Part shown: positions 48,602 to 56,733 of the stretch, in pieces
How the letters are laid out: every line of letters begins with the position of its first letter
How positions within the stretch are numbered: position 1 is the first letter of the stretch
Assembly (NCBI GenBank): GCA_036845225.1
Contig: DAIUEJ010000002.1
Location: 1 to 64,000, forward strand
DNA: 64,000 nt
Direction of reading: 5' to 3'
DNA from: FEN-680 sp036845225
GTDB lineage: Bacteria; Actinomycetota; Geothermincolia; Fen-727; Anoxymicrobiaceae
The notes under the pieces: generated by a model
What the model was told of the DNA's origin: nothing
What the model saw: only the letters and a program-made list of their open reading frames with translations
Databases searched by the model: none
Program-made: the position numbers and the translations under genes

Positions 48602-49812
48602 TCACATAAGCGATTGCTCGGACATCTCGACTGCCCGGTCGATCTGCTCCTTGAGCACTGGTGGAAGCCCCTCGATGTCGACGTGCATGAAGCCGCGGAC
48701 GATGGTGGCTACCGCCTCGTCCTCCGAGAGCCCGCGCGCCATGAGGTACTCGACCTCGTCGCGAGCGATCTTGCCGACGGCCGCCTCGTGGGACATGTCC
48801 ACGCCCTCGACGAGTCCGTCCAGTTCCGGAACAGCGTAGATCCGGCCGCCGCCCTTGAGGATCATGCCGCGACACTCGAGGTGGCCCTTCACTCCCTCTA
48901 CCTCGCCGACGAGGAGGCCGCGGGACGTGATGTCGCCACCGGTCGTAATCGCACGGGCTATCATCTCGCAGCGGGCGCCGGGGGCAGACAGCACGGCCCG
49001 GGAGCCCACGTCCATGTTTGAGCCGGGCGGCGCGAAGAGCACGGAGTTGAAGCGGGCGGTCGCGCCGGGACCCTCCAGGAACGCACTCGGGAACAGTTGC
49101 AGGGACTTCACGGGATGCAGGCACACGTAGTTGTTCAGGAAGACGCCGCCCTCCTCGATGCGGATGCCGCTGCGCGGGCGCACCTCGATGCTCTCCGCCC
49201 AGTTGTGGATCATGGAGAAGGTGATCTTCGCGTTCTTCTTCACGTAGAACTCGCTGACCCCGATGTGCAGGCCCGAGAGCTCGGGCGAGTCCGTGGCACA
49301 CCCCGTGATGATGTGCAGCTCGGAGCCTTCCTCGGCGATGATGATGTTGTGCACGTTCTGGCTGATCGAGGCGGCCTTCAGGTAGAGGCAGGCCTGCACG
49401 GGGAAGACGGTTTCACGCCGGGTTGCGCGCGGATGAAGTACCCGTCCTGGAAGTTGAGCTCAGCGCTGGCGGTGTACTTGTCGGCGTCGACCTGCACGAC
49501 CTTCCAGAGGTATTCTTCGAGCCAGTCATACATCTCGAGGGCCTGGCGCGTGGACTGGACTTCAATGCCCTCCTGCGTGGGCGCCGCGTGGATGACAGAC
49601 CTGTCGACCTGTATGAACGACCCTGACCTCTCCGCCCCGCTCACGTCCACACCCGCGCTGAGCAGGCGCTCTCGGTCCACCTCGGTGATCTGGTCTAGCG
49701 GCTTGGGCTCGTACTCGGGCGCCTCCAGGGTGTACTCATCGAGTGCAACGTCCGGCCCGAACTTCGCCTTCTTCTCCCTTGCTGCCTCCGCCCTCTTCTT
49801 TATTTCTGGCAC
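48602..49812 (-). pseudogene. sufB: SufB-like Fe-S assembly scaffold, frameshifted
   Basis: Two frames together make one SufB/SufD-family protein of about 404 residues. The 5' part (GTG 49812, GAGGGG 8 bases upstream) runs to GYFIRAQPGVK. The 3' part continues in another frame as VFPVQACLYLKAAS and then the beta-helix core (NNYVCLHPVKSLQLFP, GARCEMIARAITTGGD, SHEAAVGKIARDEVEYLMARG) to the stop at 48602. One A missing from the run at about 49409-49412 explains the shift. SufB with SufC is the minimal Suf/Sms cluster-assembly machine, so loss would be severe, which favours a sequencing or assembly indel. It overlaps sufC by 13 bp. Confidence 0.85.
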
Positions 49813-50522
49813 GAGAGGCACCCCTCATAGCCGTGGTCCCTGATGCCCTGCAGTATCTCGTGCGGGTTGCCGGTGCACCAGATGGTCTGGTTGACCAGCA
49901 CGCAGCCTTTGTCCGCCTCCACGTAGTCGAGGATGTACCCGGAGTGCGTGATGATGAGGCCGGACTTGTGCCTGTTCTTGTGCACGTCCTTCTGGAGAAG
50001 CCTCCCGATGGCATTGCCGATGAGGTTGATGTTCACCAGGTCGACGCCGGACTCGGGCTCGTCCAGCAGCACGAGGTCCGGGTCCTGTGCCATCAGTTGC
50101 AGCAGCTCGGCGCGCTTGATCTCGCCCCCCGAGAACCCCTGGTTGAGGTCACGGTTCAGGAACTCCTCGAAGTTGAGTTCGCGCGCGAGCTGTTCGATGT
50201 CGTGCCCGTTGCGCTCGATGATCTCGAGCATCTCCCTGACCTTCAGCCCCGTGATGGTGGGAGGCCTCTGGAACATGATGCCGATGCCGCGGCTCGCGCG
50301 CTCGTTGGTCGGCATGTGCGTGATGTCCTCGCCCTTGAACATGATGCGGCCGCTCAGCACCTCGTAGCTGCCCAGGCCCATTATCGCCATCAGGAGCGAG
50401 GTCTTCCCCGAGCCGTTCTCGCCGAACAGCATGCGCGTCTCGCCCTCCTCGATGTGGAGGCTCACGTCCTTGAGCAACACCTTGTCCCCGATGGACACGC
50501 TCAGGTTCTCGACTTCAAGCAT
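49800..50522 (-). CDS. sufC: SufC-like Fe-S assembly ATPase
   Basis: A 240-residue ABC-type ATPase: Walker A FGENGSGKTSLL, Q-loop FQRPPTITGL, signature GFSGGEIKRAELLQ, Walker B LVLLDEPESGVD and switch His in LIITHSGYIL. The FSGGEIKR signature and the DEPESGVD ending are typical of SufC rather than transporters. It is paired only with the SufB-like gene. No sufD, sufS or sufU is adjacent, so this is a minimal SufBC (SmsBC-like) arrangement. Confidence 0.92.
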   Translation of the reverse strand: MLEVENLSVSIGDKVLLKDVSLHIEEGETRMLFGENGSGKTSLLMAIMGLGSYEVLSGRIMFKGEDITHMPTNERASRGIGIMFQRPPTITGLKVREMLEIIERNGHDIEQLARELNFEEFLNRDLNQGFSGGEIKRAELLQLMAQDPDLVLLDEPESGVDLVNINLIGNAIGRLLQKDVHKNRHKSGLIITHSGYILDYVEADKGCVLVNQTIWCTGNPHEILQGIRDHGYEGCLSCQK

Positions 50523-50577
50523 GGCGGACTCCTCAATATGCTTCAGAGGTCTTGATTATAGCAGGAGGGCATTGCGC

Positions 50578-50913
50578 CTAGCGCTTGGTGAAGCTCTTCA
50601 CCATCCACTTCCCCTGGTACTTGGTGAAGGTGAGAGTGATCGTCGAGCCGCCGATGATGAGGGGCACCTCGACGTCGCCGTTCGCGGTCTTATACTCGGG
50701 CTCCACGGTCAGGATCCCGTCTGGGACGGCGCCGCAGAAACTGTCGTAGGTTGTCGGGTCCAGGAAACAGGCGCGGCCTTCGGCATCCTTGTAGGTGCGA
50801 TAGTAACCGACTATGTTGTTGGCGATGTCCTTTGGAGGGAGGCCGCCGCACCCGGCGAGGAGCACGGATATCACCAGCAGGACGATAAGGACGACTGTTG
50901 CTCTGGCTCTCAT
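50578..50913 (-). CDS. Small lipoprotein of unknown function
   Basis: A 111-residue protein with a lipoprotein signal (lipobox LAGC) and a compact globular part (IANNIVGYYRTYKDAEGR ... TLTFTKYQGKWMVKSFTK). The ending resembles DUF4878/NTF2-like lipoproteins in which the protein's own sequence ends with a W-x-V-x-x-F strand. GGGGGA lies 5 bases before ATG 50913. No clear partner. Confidence 0.7.
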   Translation of the reverse strand: MRARATVVLIVLLVISVLLAGCGGLPPKDIANNIVGYYRTYKDAEGRACFLDPTTYDSFCGAVPDGILTVEPEYKTANGDVEVPLIIGGSTITLTFTKYQGKWMVKSFTKR

Positions 50914-51065
50914 TTGCTTCCCCCAGTCCGTTGCCTTTATCCACGAAAGCCACCACGCACTCTATCATTGCCGGGTCAGCGGCCTCAAACAACTGGCGGG
51001 CACCGTGATTATGTCTGAACACGAAACGATGAACAGCGTCAGCCCAGGTCTGATAATCTGGCAGC

Positions 51066-51926
51066 ATGAAAGAGGCATTCGCCGTAGTTGTCGCGTTTGC
51101 GGGCTCCTTCTTCACGAACTACAGCACGTACCTGCAGAAGAAGGCTGTCGATACGCTGCCGAGGATGGAGATACGCACCTCGTGGCAGGTCGTGCGGCGG
51201 TTCGTCACCAACATTCCCTGGATCTCAGCGATGGCGATGGACGGCTTCGGCACCGCACTCTACCTCGTCGCACTGATATTTCTACCGGTGTCGATAGTAG
51301 AGCCGATCCTCACTGCGGGGATAGCGCTTCTCGCCTACCTTGCGATAACTAAGCTGGGGGAGACGCCGAGGAGGGCCGACTATATTGCGATAGCGATGAC
51401 CGTGCTCGGAGTAGTGTTTCTGGCCGTGAGCCTCGCGGAAGGCGTGCCGAACCTCAAGACCTACCATGCGGTCGAGTTGTGGTTTGTCACTGCAGCGATC
51501 CTCGGCGTCGCAATCGCGGTCCCCATAGGCATGAAGTTGCTGGGCAGAGGCAACATCGCAGCTGGCCTCGGTTTTACCGGCGGTCTCCTGATCGGCGTTG
51601 CGGGAGTCTACTCACGCCTCCTGATGGGCAACTTTGGAGGCAACTGGTACATCTGGATATTCGCGTGCTTGCTCACGTACCCGACAGGTTTCCTGGTCTT
51701 CCAGGCAGGGCTTCAGCGTGGTAAGGCGGTGGTTGTGGCACCCATCTACAACGGTCTGGTGATGTGCGTCCCCGTCGTCGTAGGGATGGTCGCTTTGGAA
51801 GAATCGTTGCCCGACAGCTCTCTCCTCGCGGCTCTGCGCATTGCCGCTTTCGCGCTTATCATCTCCGGCACGATCGTCCTTTCGAGGGGTGCCGCGGCTG
51901 AGACGCTAGCGAAAGACGACGACTGA
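51066..51926 (+). CDS. DMT/NIPA-like multi-pass membrane transporter
   Basis: A 286-residue protein with about nine to ten TM helices in two repeated halves, each resembling EamA: IVEPILTAGIALLAYLAITKLGE in the first and VVAPIYNGLVMCVPVVVGMVALEE in the second. It resembles the NIPA/DMT group, some of which move Mg2+. The substrate is not established. No Shine-Dalgarno sequence is present; GATAAT at 51052-51057 lies 8 bases before the ATG, so the mRNA may be leaderless. Confidence 0.8.
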   Translation: MKEAFAVVVAFAGSFFTNYSTYLQKKAVDTLPRMEIRTSWQVVRRFVTNIPWISAMAMDGFGTALYLVALIFLPVSIVEPILTAGIALLAYLAITKLGETPRRADYIAIAMTVLGVVFLAVSLAEGVPNLKTYHAVELWFVTAAILGVAIAVPIGMKLLGRGNIAAGLGFTGGLLIGVAGVYSRLLMGNFGGNWYIWIFACLLTYPTGFLVFQAGLQRGKAVVVAPIYNGLVMCVPVVVGMVALEESLPDSSLLAALRIAAFALIISGTIVLSRGAAAETLAKDDD

Positions 51927-51928
51927 CG

Positions 51929-51946
51929 CACTGCGCGGTCAGTAAT
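51929..51946. repeat. CACTGYGCGGTCRGTAAT dispersed repeat, copy 1
   Basis: CACTGCGCGGTCAGTAAT follows the transporter stop by 2 bases. Related copies lie at 55253-55270 and 55330-55343. No other feature is visible in 51947-52071. Confidence 0.55.
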
Positions 51947-52071
51947 TCGCTCAGGCTGGCAGACTTCAACGGGCAGAGTGACATAGACTTGGCAAGAACA
52001 GGAAACGGATTTTAGTACCAAGGCACAAACAGGGCACACCAGCCCGGCCGATATCGGAGGAGGCAGCCATA

Positions 52072-52509
52072 ATGGCGCAGAGAAAAGGCAAATGTATCAA
52101 TAAGGCCGCAAAGCGAACGGCGGCAGGCGCAAGGATGGGGCTTTCAGTCATCATCATCTTGAGCTTTGTTCTATTCGTTTCAACAGTTGCGAATGCCGCT
52201 TATGTCTGGACGACCACGGGCAGCCCCTCGTCAGGTAGTAATCCCGTAACATGCCTGGCCCTGGACGAAACCCACAATATCCTCTACGCGGGCGCAGATA
52301 CAGGCCAGGTGTACAGATATCAGTCGGGGGTATGGAGCAGTACCGGCGGGCCGGCCCAGACGAGGATCAACGACATCGAGTATGACCCGGTCAGCAACAC
52401 AGTTGTAGCAGCTCTGTACGCCAACAGCAGCTTCCAGGTCTGGACCTTCCAGGAGGGTGGCACCTGGACTTTGACCAATGGAGCAGTCGGCAATGACAAT
52501 CCCACATAA
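52072..52509 (+). CDS. Secreted beta-propeller-like protein, probably truncated
   Basis: A 145-residue protein with a signal peptide (MGLSVIIILSFVLFVSTVANA) and two propeller-like blades (VTCLALDETHNILYAGADTGQVYRY, INDIEYDPVSNTVVAALY). A working propeller needs more blades, so the gene looks cut short after GNDNPT. Base composition is less GC-rich than the neighbours, which suggests recent acquisition. GGAGGAGG precedes ATG 52072. A REP-like element follows the stop within 120 bp. Confidence 0.65.
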   Translation: MAQRKGKCINKAAKRTAAGARMGLSVIIILSFVLFVSTVANAAYVWTTTGSPSSGSNPVTCLALDETHNILYAGADTGQVYRYQSGVWSSTGGPAQTRINDIEYDPVSNTVVAALYANSSFQVWTFQEGGTWTLTNGAVGNDNPT

Positions 52510-52622
52510 CCATGGCCCCCACCGCTTCCTTAAGAGCCCTTGAATCCCGGGGAGACAGTTGAATTAGGGGCTGAGTGAATGCTTTCACGAACGACGCGGG
52601 CCAGGTTCGCGAGACTAATGAA

Positions 52623-52646
52623 ATCAGATCTGACCCCAATTATTAG
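52623..52646. repeat. Degenerate REP-like element
   Basis: ATCAGATCTGACCCCAATTATT contains the TCTGACCCC half-core and lies just upstream of the ribosome binding site of the next gene. The pairing arms are weak. Confidence 0.45.
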
Positions 52647-52658
52647 CGGGAGGAAGCC

Positions 52659-53957
52659 TTGATTGACTTACACGCGAAGGTCTCCATCGTCGATATAGAG
52701 CGCGACCTGGCTGGCGCAGTTCAGCGCGTGATGGACGAGCACGGGGTCGCGGACATCATCAAGAACAAGCCGCGTGAGGTGTTCGTCAAGGTAAACGCCA
52801 TCGACTCCAAGCCTTACTGCTTCACCAGCCTTGACGTCACTGGAGCCGTGCTCGATTACTGCAAGCGGGCGGGCGCGCAGCGGCTCTATCTAATGGAGAA
52901 CGCGACCCAGGGCAACATCACGCGGCTGGTGTTCCACATCGCCGGCTTCACGAAGCTCGCGCGCGGGAAGGGCGCCACGCCTCTTTACCTCGACGAGGGC
53001 AGACAGGCCACTATCACCCTTCCGCACATGGGGTACGAGGTGCGGGTATCCGAGCACGTGAAGCGAATAATCGACGACCGGGACAGCGTCACCTATATCA
53101 ACGTGCCGAAACTCAAGACCCACTCAATGGCAGTGCTCACCTGCGGGGTGAAGAACCAGTACGGACTTGTCATGCACCAGGACCGCTCCCGTGACCACAA
53201 CTGGCTCCTGCACCGGAAGCTCGCCGACATCTACAGCGTCATCCGGCCCGATTTCACCCTGGTGGACGGCACGGTAGGGACGATATACGGGCACTACCCG
53301 CCGGAGGCTTTACAGAGCAAGTGCCTGGTCCCCTTCAACATCCTGGTCGGCGGCACCGACACCCTGGCGGCGGACGTGGTCTGCGCCAGGATATTCGGAT
53401 ACACGGTTGACGAGGTCAAGCACCTCGCCGAGGCACGGGACATGGGGCTGGGCTGCGGCGACCTGGCCGACATCGACGTGGTCGGCGAGCCACTGGAGAA
53501 GTTCAAGGAAAAGTACCCTTACGAGCTCTACGACGCTTTCCCTCAAGACGTGGAGATAATACGGGGCTCGGACCGCAACTGCCTGGAGGGGTGCGACTCT
53601 AATACCCTGGCAACCCTGCAGATGTTCTACCTGGACATGGAGGGCAAGGGTGGATTCAGCATAGTCATGGGTAAAGGTTTTGAAAAGGAGCGAATAGACG
53701 GCATCAACGGCAGGGTGTATATCGCGGGGCCTTGCGCCTACGACGAGGTCTACGAATCGCTCGCCGGGAGGTTGGGCAGGAAGAACGTGTTCTTCACGCG
53801 CGAGTGCAACGACCTGGCGGGCAACCTCGGGGCGCTCACCAAGCTCATGAAGGTGAACACGCTGAAGATCGTGCCCATCAACCCGCTCAGGTCCCTGAGC
53901 CTTCTGGCGAACGCGAAGCTCCACCGGACCACTGCCCGCATCCCGCCGCTGTTCTGA
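52659..53957 (+). CDS. DUF362 protein (third copy)
   Basis: A 432-residue DUF362 protein: EVFVKVNAIDSKPYCF, YINVPKLKTHSMAVLTCGVKNQYG, PDFTLVDGTVGTIYGHYPP and GGTDTLAADVVCARIFGY are the family landmarks. A C-terminal extension of about 130 residues with several cysteines (NCLEGCDSN, GPCAYDEVY, RECNDLAGN) has no obvious ferredoxin pattern. TTG 52659 has GGGAGG 5 bases upstream. It is not adjacent to redox partners. A REP-like element follows the stop by 4 bases. Confidence 0.85.
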   Translation: MIDLHAKVSIVDIERDLAGAVQRVMDEHGVADIIKNKPREVFVKVNAIDSKPYCFTSLDVTGAVLDYCKRAGAQRLYLMENATQGNITRLVFHIAGFTKLARGKGATPLYLDEGRQATITLPHMGYEVRVSEHVKRIIDDRDSVTYINVPKLKTHSMAVLTCGVKNQYGLVMHQDRSRDHNWLLHRKLADIYSVIRPDFTLVDGTVGTIYGHYPPEALQSKCLVPFNILVGGTDTLAADVVCARIFGYTVDEVKHLAEARDMGLGCGDLADIDVVGEPLEKFKEKYPYELYDAFPQDVEIIRGSDRNCLEGCDSNTLATLQMFYLDMEGKGGFSIVMGKGFEKERIDGINGRVYIAGPCAYDEVYESLAGRLGRKNVFFTRECNDLAGNLGALTKLMKVNTLKIVPINPLRSLSLLANAKLHRTTARIPPLF

Positions 53958-53960
53958 TTT

Positions 53961-53993
53961 GTGCAACATTGGGGTCAGGTCACTTTTCTGCAG
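53961..53993. repeat. REP-like element
   Basis: GTGCAACATT, core GGGGTCAGGTCAC, then TTTTCTGCAG: outer arms GTGCA/TGCAG (one mismatch) around the family core, 4 bases after the DUF362 stop. Confidence 0.7.
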
Positions 53994-54133
53994 TATACTT
54001 CCAGAGTCGGTTCATCTCGCCTTAACCATACTGCTGGCACTTATGGTTGTTGTTGCCACCGCTGAGCTAGTTGCCGTCATCGCTTTTGGCTGGGAAAGCC
54101 GTCTAAAGGCTTTGGACTATCGTACTTGAGCCT

Positions 54134-54477
54134 GCCACGACTCCATCGGCATGGACCAGGCACACACCACCTTCTACCTGCCTGACGGGCAGACCTCAGA
54201 GGGAAGGGAGACATGGACCCTGGTACAGAACCCGAACGCGAGCGCCGTGACAGTGGAGGTCTCCTACCTTAAGGCCGGTGGGGGAGCCGTTACCCTGACC
54301 AAGGCCATCCCCTCCAACTCCCGAATGACCTTCAACATGGCTGACAAGGTGCCATCAGGCAGGGCCTCCATCATGGTCACCTCTAAGACCACCGGCAAGA
54401 AGATCATGGTAGAGCGCGCGATGTACTGGAACAACAAGGGCGCGGGGACGGATACCATCGGTGGGTTCAGCGACTAG
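54134..54477 (+). pseudogene. Lone decayed copy of the WYF-EGTT repeat module
   Basis: From 54134 the frame reads CHDSIGMDQAHTTFYLPDGQ ... VQNPNASAVTVEVSYL ... SRMTFNM ... MVERAMYW and ends GTDTIGGFSD. These landmarks align with HDSLGA, WYFAEGTT, MNPG, TFTYML, SRFTLD, VVAERPMYF and the start of a following unit in the amidase repeats (13613-14866). TGA 54128-54130 lies in frame just before it, and before that a short hydrophobic stretch (LALMVVVATAELVAVIAFGW, 54021-54086) could be a relic signal or TM segment. ATG 54151 could still start 108 residues, but with no secretion signal. Confidence 0.65.
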
Positions 54478-54491
54478 AGCTGCCAGGCTTT

Positions 54492-54845
54492 CTAGCCCAG
54501 ACTCTCGGCCTCAAGGACAGAGGCAATGCCACTCTTTAGTGTGGGAAGATCGTCCGTGACGGTCTTCCACACGACATCAAGATTAACGCCGAAATAGTCG
54601 TGTGCCAGTTTATCTCTCAGTCCGGCCATCTCTCGCCAGGGCAAGTCTGGGTAGATCTCCCGTACCGCCTCGGGGATCTTCTTGGTTGCCTCTCCGATGA
54701 TCTCAAGTGCCCTGACCACAGCGAATGCTGTCTTGTCGTCCGTAGAGAAACTACTGAAGTCCATGTCCTCGATGAATTGCTGGGCTTTTATTATTGCGTC
54801 TAGGATGTCCCGCAAGTAGTCAACGTATTCGCGGCCTTCCTTCAT
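54492..54845 (-). CDS. hepT: HepT-family toxin (DUF86 ribonuclease)
   Basis: A 117-residue all-helical protein of the HEPN/HepT family. The active-site motif Rx4HxY reads RDKLAHDY, intact, within GLRDKLAHDYFGVNLDVVW. HepT acts as an RNase toxin that is silenced by AMPylation of its active-site tyrosine by MntA. Its ATG overlaps the MntA stop as ATGA, the usual antitoxin-first order in this system. Confidence 0.9.
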   Translation of the reverse strand: MKEGREYVDYLRDILDAIIKAQQFIEDMDFSSFSTDDKTAFAVVRALEIIGEATKKIPEAVREIYPDLPWREMAGLRDKLAHDYFGVNLDVVWKTVTDDLPTLKSGIASVLEAESLG

Positions 54846-55156
54846 ACTGCTACTACCTCCCGGAGGATCCGCTCTCCGATTGCCGGTTTGAGCGAATCCT
54901 TCATGACGAGGTCCACCTTGGCGCCGAGTAGTTCTGAAAGGTGGTTCTCAAGCGAGATGAAATCAATGAGCCCCGGATTGTCGTCGAACTCTACGAGGAT
55001 GTCGATGTCGCTGGAATCTATTTGTTCTCCCCTGACGAGAGAGCCGAACACGCCAAGGGATTTTACCCGGTATGTGCGTTCGATATCATCTTTGTTCTGC
55101 AGCAAGATGTTCCTGACCCTGGAGAGCATCTCTATTGGACTGTCGCCATCGGTCAT
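54842..55156 (-). CDS. mntA: MntA-family nucleotidyltransferase antitoxin
   Basis: A 104-residue minimal nucleotidyltransferase with LGVFGSLVRGEQIDSSDIDILVEF (GSx...DxD metal and nucleotide motif) and a third acidic residue in LGAKVDLVMK. It should AMPylate and inactivate the HepT toxin encoded directly downstream. Fully intact. No promoter is obvious in the 320-bp region upstream. Confidence 0.9.
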   Translation of the reverse strand: MTDGDSPIEMLSRVRNILLQNKDDIERTYRVKSLGVFGSLVRGEQIDSSDIDILVEFDDNPGLIDFISLENHLSELLGAKVDLVMKDSLKPAIGERILREVVAV

Positions 55157-55476
55157 CGGTGTCTCAACTCCCTATCCTGTGAGCAGCGCATCGCATCATA
55201 GATATTCTACCACCGCTATATTACAAACAGGTGTTACGAGATGTGCGCAGTGCACTGTGCGGTCGGTAATCCGCCGAAGGTGCATTATCGGAATAACGCA
55301 CCATCGGCGTGAAGGTAGAAGTGCCAATGCACTGTGCGGTCAGACTAAAGTCTGCCCGATGAAAAGGGCGAAGGGCCCGGGGGTCGGGCCCTTCTGGGGG
55401 TGCGGGTGGCAGTGAGCGGAGTGGCACGGCTGCGGCTGGCGAGGCCGCGTTGGAGGGAGGGTGTATCGGGGATGGG
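55157..55476. other. Gene-free stretch with repeats and hairpins
   Basis: No coding frame is supported here. It holds two copies of CACTGTGCGGTCRG (55253-55266 and 55330-55343), a hairpin GGTGC-A-TTAT / ATAA-C-GCACC near 55289-55312, and a terminator-like stem at 55371-55393. Confidence 0.6.
55360..55393 (-). terminator. Terminator-like hairpin after the ssb unit
   Basis: On the minus strand, AAGGGCCCG and CGGGCCCTT pair perfectly around five bases, followed by CGCCCTTTT. The stem is strong and the tail only partly U-rich. It lies 84 bp after the stop at 55477. Confidence 0.6.
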
Positions 55477-55830
55477 TCAGAGGTGGTCTCCCACCTCTGT
55501 GAGGACTGGAACGGTTGAAAGGGGAGAGGCTTCATCTTCGGCCTCGTCCTCGCAGACGGGAAAGCCCAGGCCGAAGTCTCTCTGCCCCTCGGCGGAAAGG
55601 TCGGCCTCGCGCACGGCGACCGGGTGGATGTGCCTGATCGGGCTCTCCGACTTCTCGATCTGGCGCAGGGCGACCACCAGCGTGTCGACGAACTCCTTGA
55701 ATTCGTCCTTGAAGAACGAGAGGTGCATGAAGTCGTGCTGGACCACGTAGGTGTCGGCCTCGTCGTAGCGCCATACCGCCGTGGTGACTCCTTGCTTCGA
55801 GGTGAAGGACGAGAGGTCTGTGATTCCCAT
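55477..55830 (-). CDS. Conserved-looking small protein in the ssb unit
   Basis: A 117-residue soluble protein of unknown family. The compact core runs from FTSKQGVTTAVWRYDEADTY to DEFKEFVDTLVVALRQIEKS, followed by an acidic tail (VCEDEAEDEAS). ATG 55830 has GGGGG 4 bases upstream, which decides it against longer frames that only shadow ssb. It lies 50 bp downstream of ssb, so a link to DNA binding or repair is possible. The acidic tail may mimic the protein-binding tip missing from the short Ssb. Confidence 0.65.
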   Translation of the reverse strand: MGITDLSSFTSKQGVTTAVWRYDEADTYVVQHDFMHLSFFKDEFKEFVDTLVVALRQIEKSESPIRHIHPVAVREADLSAEGQRDFGLGFPVCEDEAEDEASPLSTVPVLTEVGDHL

Positions 55831-55880
55831 TGTTCCCCCTTTCAAGCCCACCGCATCTAACGGCGGGCGACAGCGCCGCT

Positions 55881-56231
55881 CTACTTGGTCAGTGACTGGA
55901 ACTCGAGGGACGGGCCGACCGCGAAAGCCTTGATCTTCAGCCTGCTCTTGATGTTCCCGGCCTCGTCGGTCCAGGAGTCGTAACGCAGCTGGCCTGCGAC
56001 GATAGCCCGGTCTCCGCGCTGAAGCGTCGCTTCGACGTTCTCCGCCTGGGAGCCCCAGCACTCGACGTCTATGAACTCGGTGCGGTCCTTCAGATCTTCC
56101 TCAGCTTCCTGGCCGGGCTTGCGCCAGCGGTTGACCGCGATGAGGAAGTTCGCGACCTTTGTGCCGTCGCCCTCACCCATGCGCGGATCTGCGGTGAGGT
56201 TCCCGACGACAACCACGTTGTTGACGTACAT
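55881..56231 (-). CDS. ssb: Single-stranded DNA-binding protein (short)
   Basis: A 116-residue OB-fold protein: VNNVVVVGNLTADPRM, then FLIAVNRW, EFIDVECWGSQAENVEATLQ and RGDRAIVAGQLRYDSW. It has only the OB domain and lacks the long disordered tail and acidic DDxPF tip of the main bacterial Ssb. It may thus be an accessory copy or work with the downstream acidic-tailed protein. Convergent or divergent neighbours give no further hint. Confidence 0.92.
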   Translation of the reverse strand: MYVNNVVVVGNLTADPRMGEGDGTKVANFLIAVNRWRKPGQEAEEDLKDRTEFIDVECWGSQAENVEATLQRGDRAIVAGQLRYDSWTDEAGNIKSRLKIKAFAVGPSLEFQSLTK

Positions 56232-56314
56232 CCTGCCTCCCTTCTAAGGTGCGCGGCGGCCTCGCTGCGCGAAATCGACCGTTCTCGCTCGTCGCCGGGG
56301 CCTTCTTCAGGTGG

Positions 56315-56344
56315 TTGACTATTGGTGACAATGATTGGTATCAT
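56315..56344 (+). promoter_or_regulatory. Promoter with repeated half-sites before the XRE gene
   Basis: -35 TTGACT (56315-56320) and -10 TATCAT (56339-56344) have an 18-base spacer. Two direct copies of ATTGGT followed by RWCA (56321 and 56334) lie in and over it, possible operator half-sites for the XRE protein. Confidence 0.55.
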
Positions 56345-56399
56345 GTTCCAGGCTTTGCTAGTGTCGAGTAATGGATAAGTATCTTGTCTATAAAAGCAC

Positions 56400-56684
56400 A
56401 TGGTGCTGGAGGTGTCAACAGGTTTGAGCGCGGAAACTGAAAAAAAAGTCGCACAGGTCTCGGACGAAGAAGTCAAGAAATATGACAGCGCTTTTGCGGG
56501 GCGGATGAAGAGCCTCCGGGACGAGCGCGGCCTCAAGCGGGACTGGGTCGCCCGGCAGTTGGGCATCCACTACAACACCCTCAAGAACTGGGAGCTTGGA
56601 AAAGCACACCCGGGGACCAAAGAGATCCTGGCGCTATCACAGATCTATCATGTGGAGCCGGACGCCTTCTTCAGAGGGCTTTAG
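56400..56684 (+). CDS. XRE-family helix-turn-helix regulator
   Basis: A protein of up to 94 residues. The C-terminal 65 residues form an XRE/Cro domain: RMKSLRDERGLKRDWVARQL, GIHYNTLKNWELGKAHPGTK, EILALSQIYHVEPDAFF. The start is uncertain. ATG 56400 has no ribosome site, while TTG 56424 has GGAGG 10 bases upstream and gives 86 residues. It is divergent from ssb and may autoregulate through the repeats in its promoter. Confidence 0.85.
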   Translation: MVLEVSTGLSAETEKKVAQVSDEEVKKYDSAFAGRMKSLRDERGLKRDWVARQLGIHYNTLKNWELGKAHPGTKEILALSQIYHVEPDAFFRGL

Positions 56685-56733
56685 CGGATAGAACGCGGCG
56701 TGATTCGTTATTCACTGAAGACCGGACTGTGAT

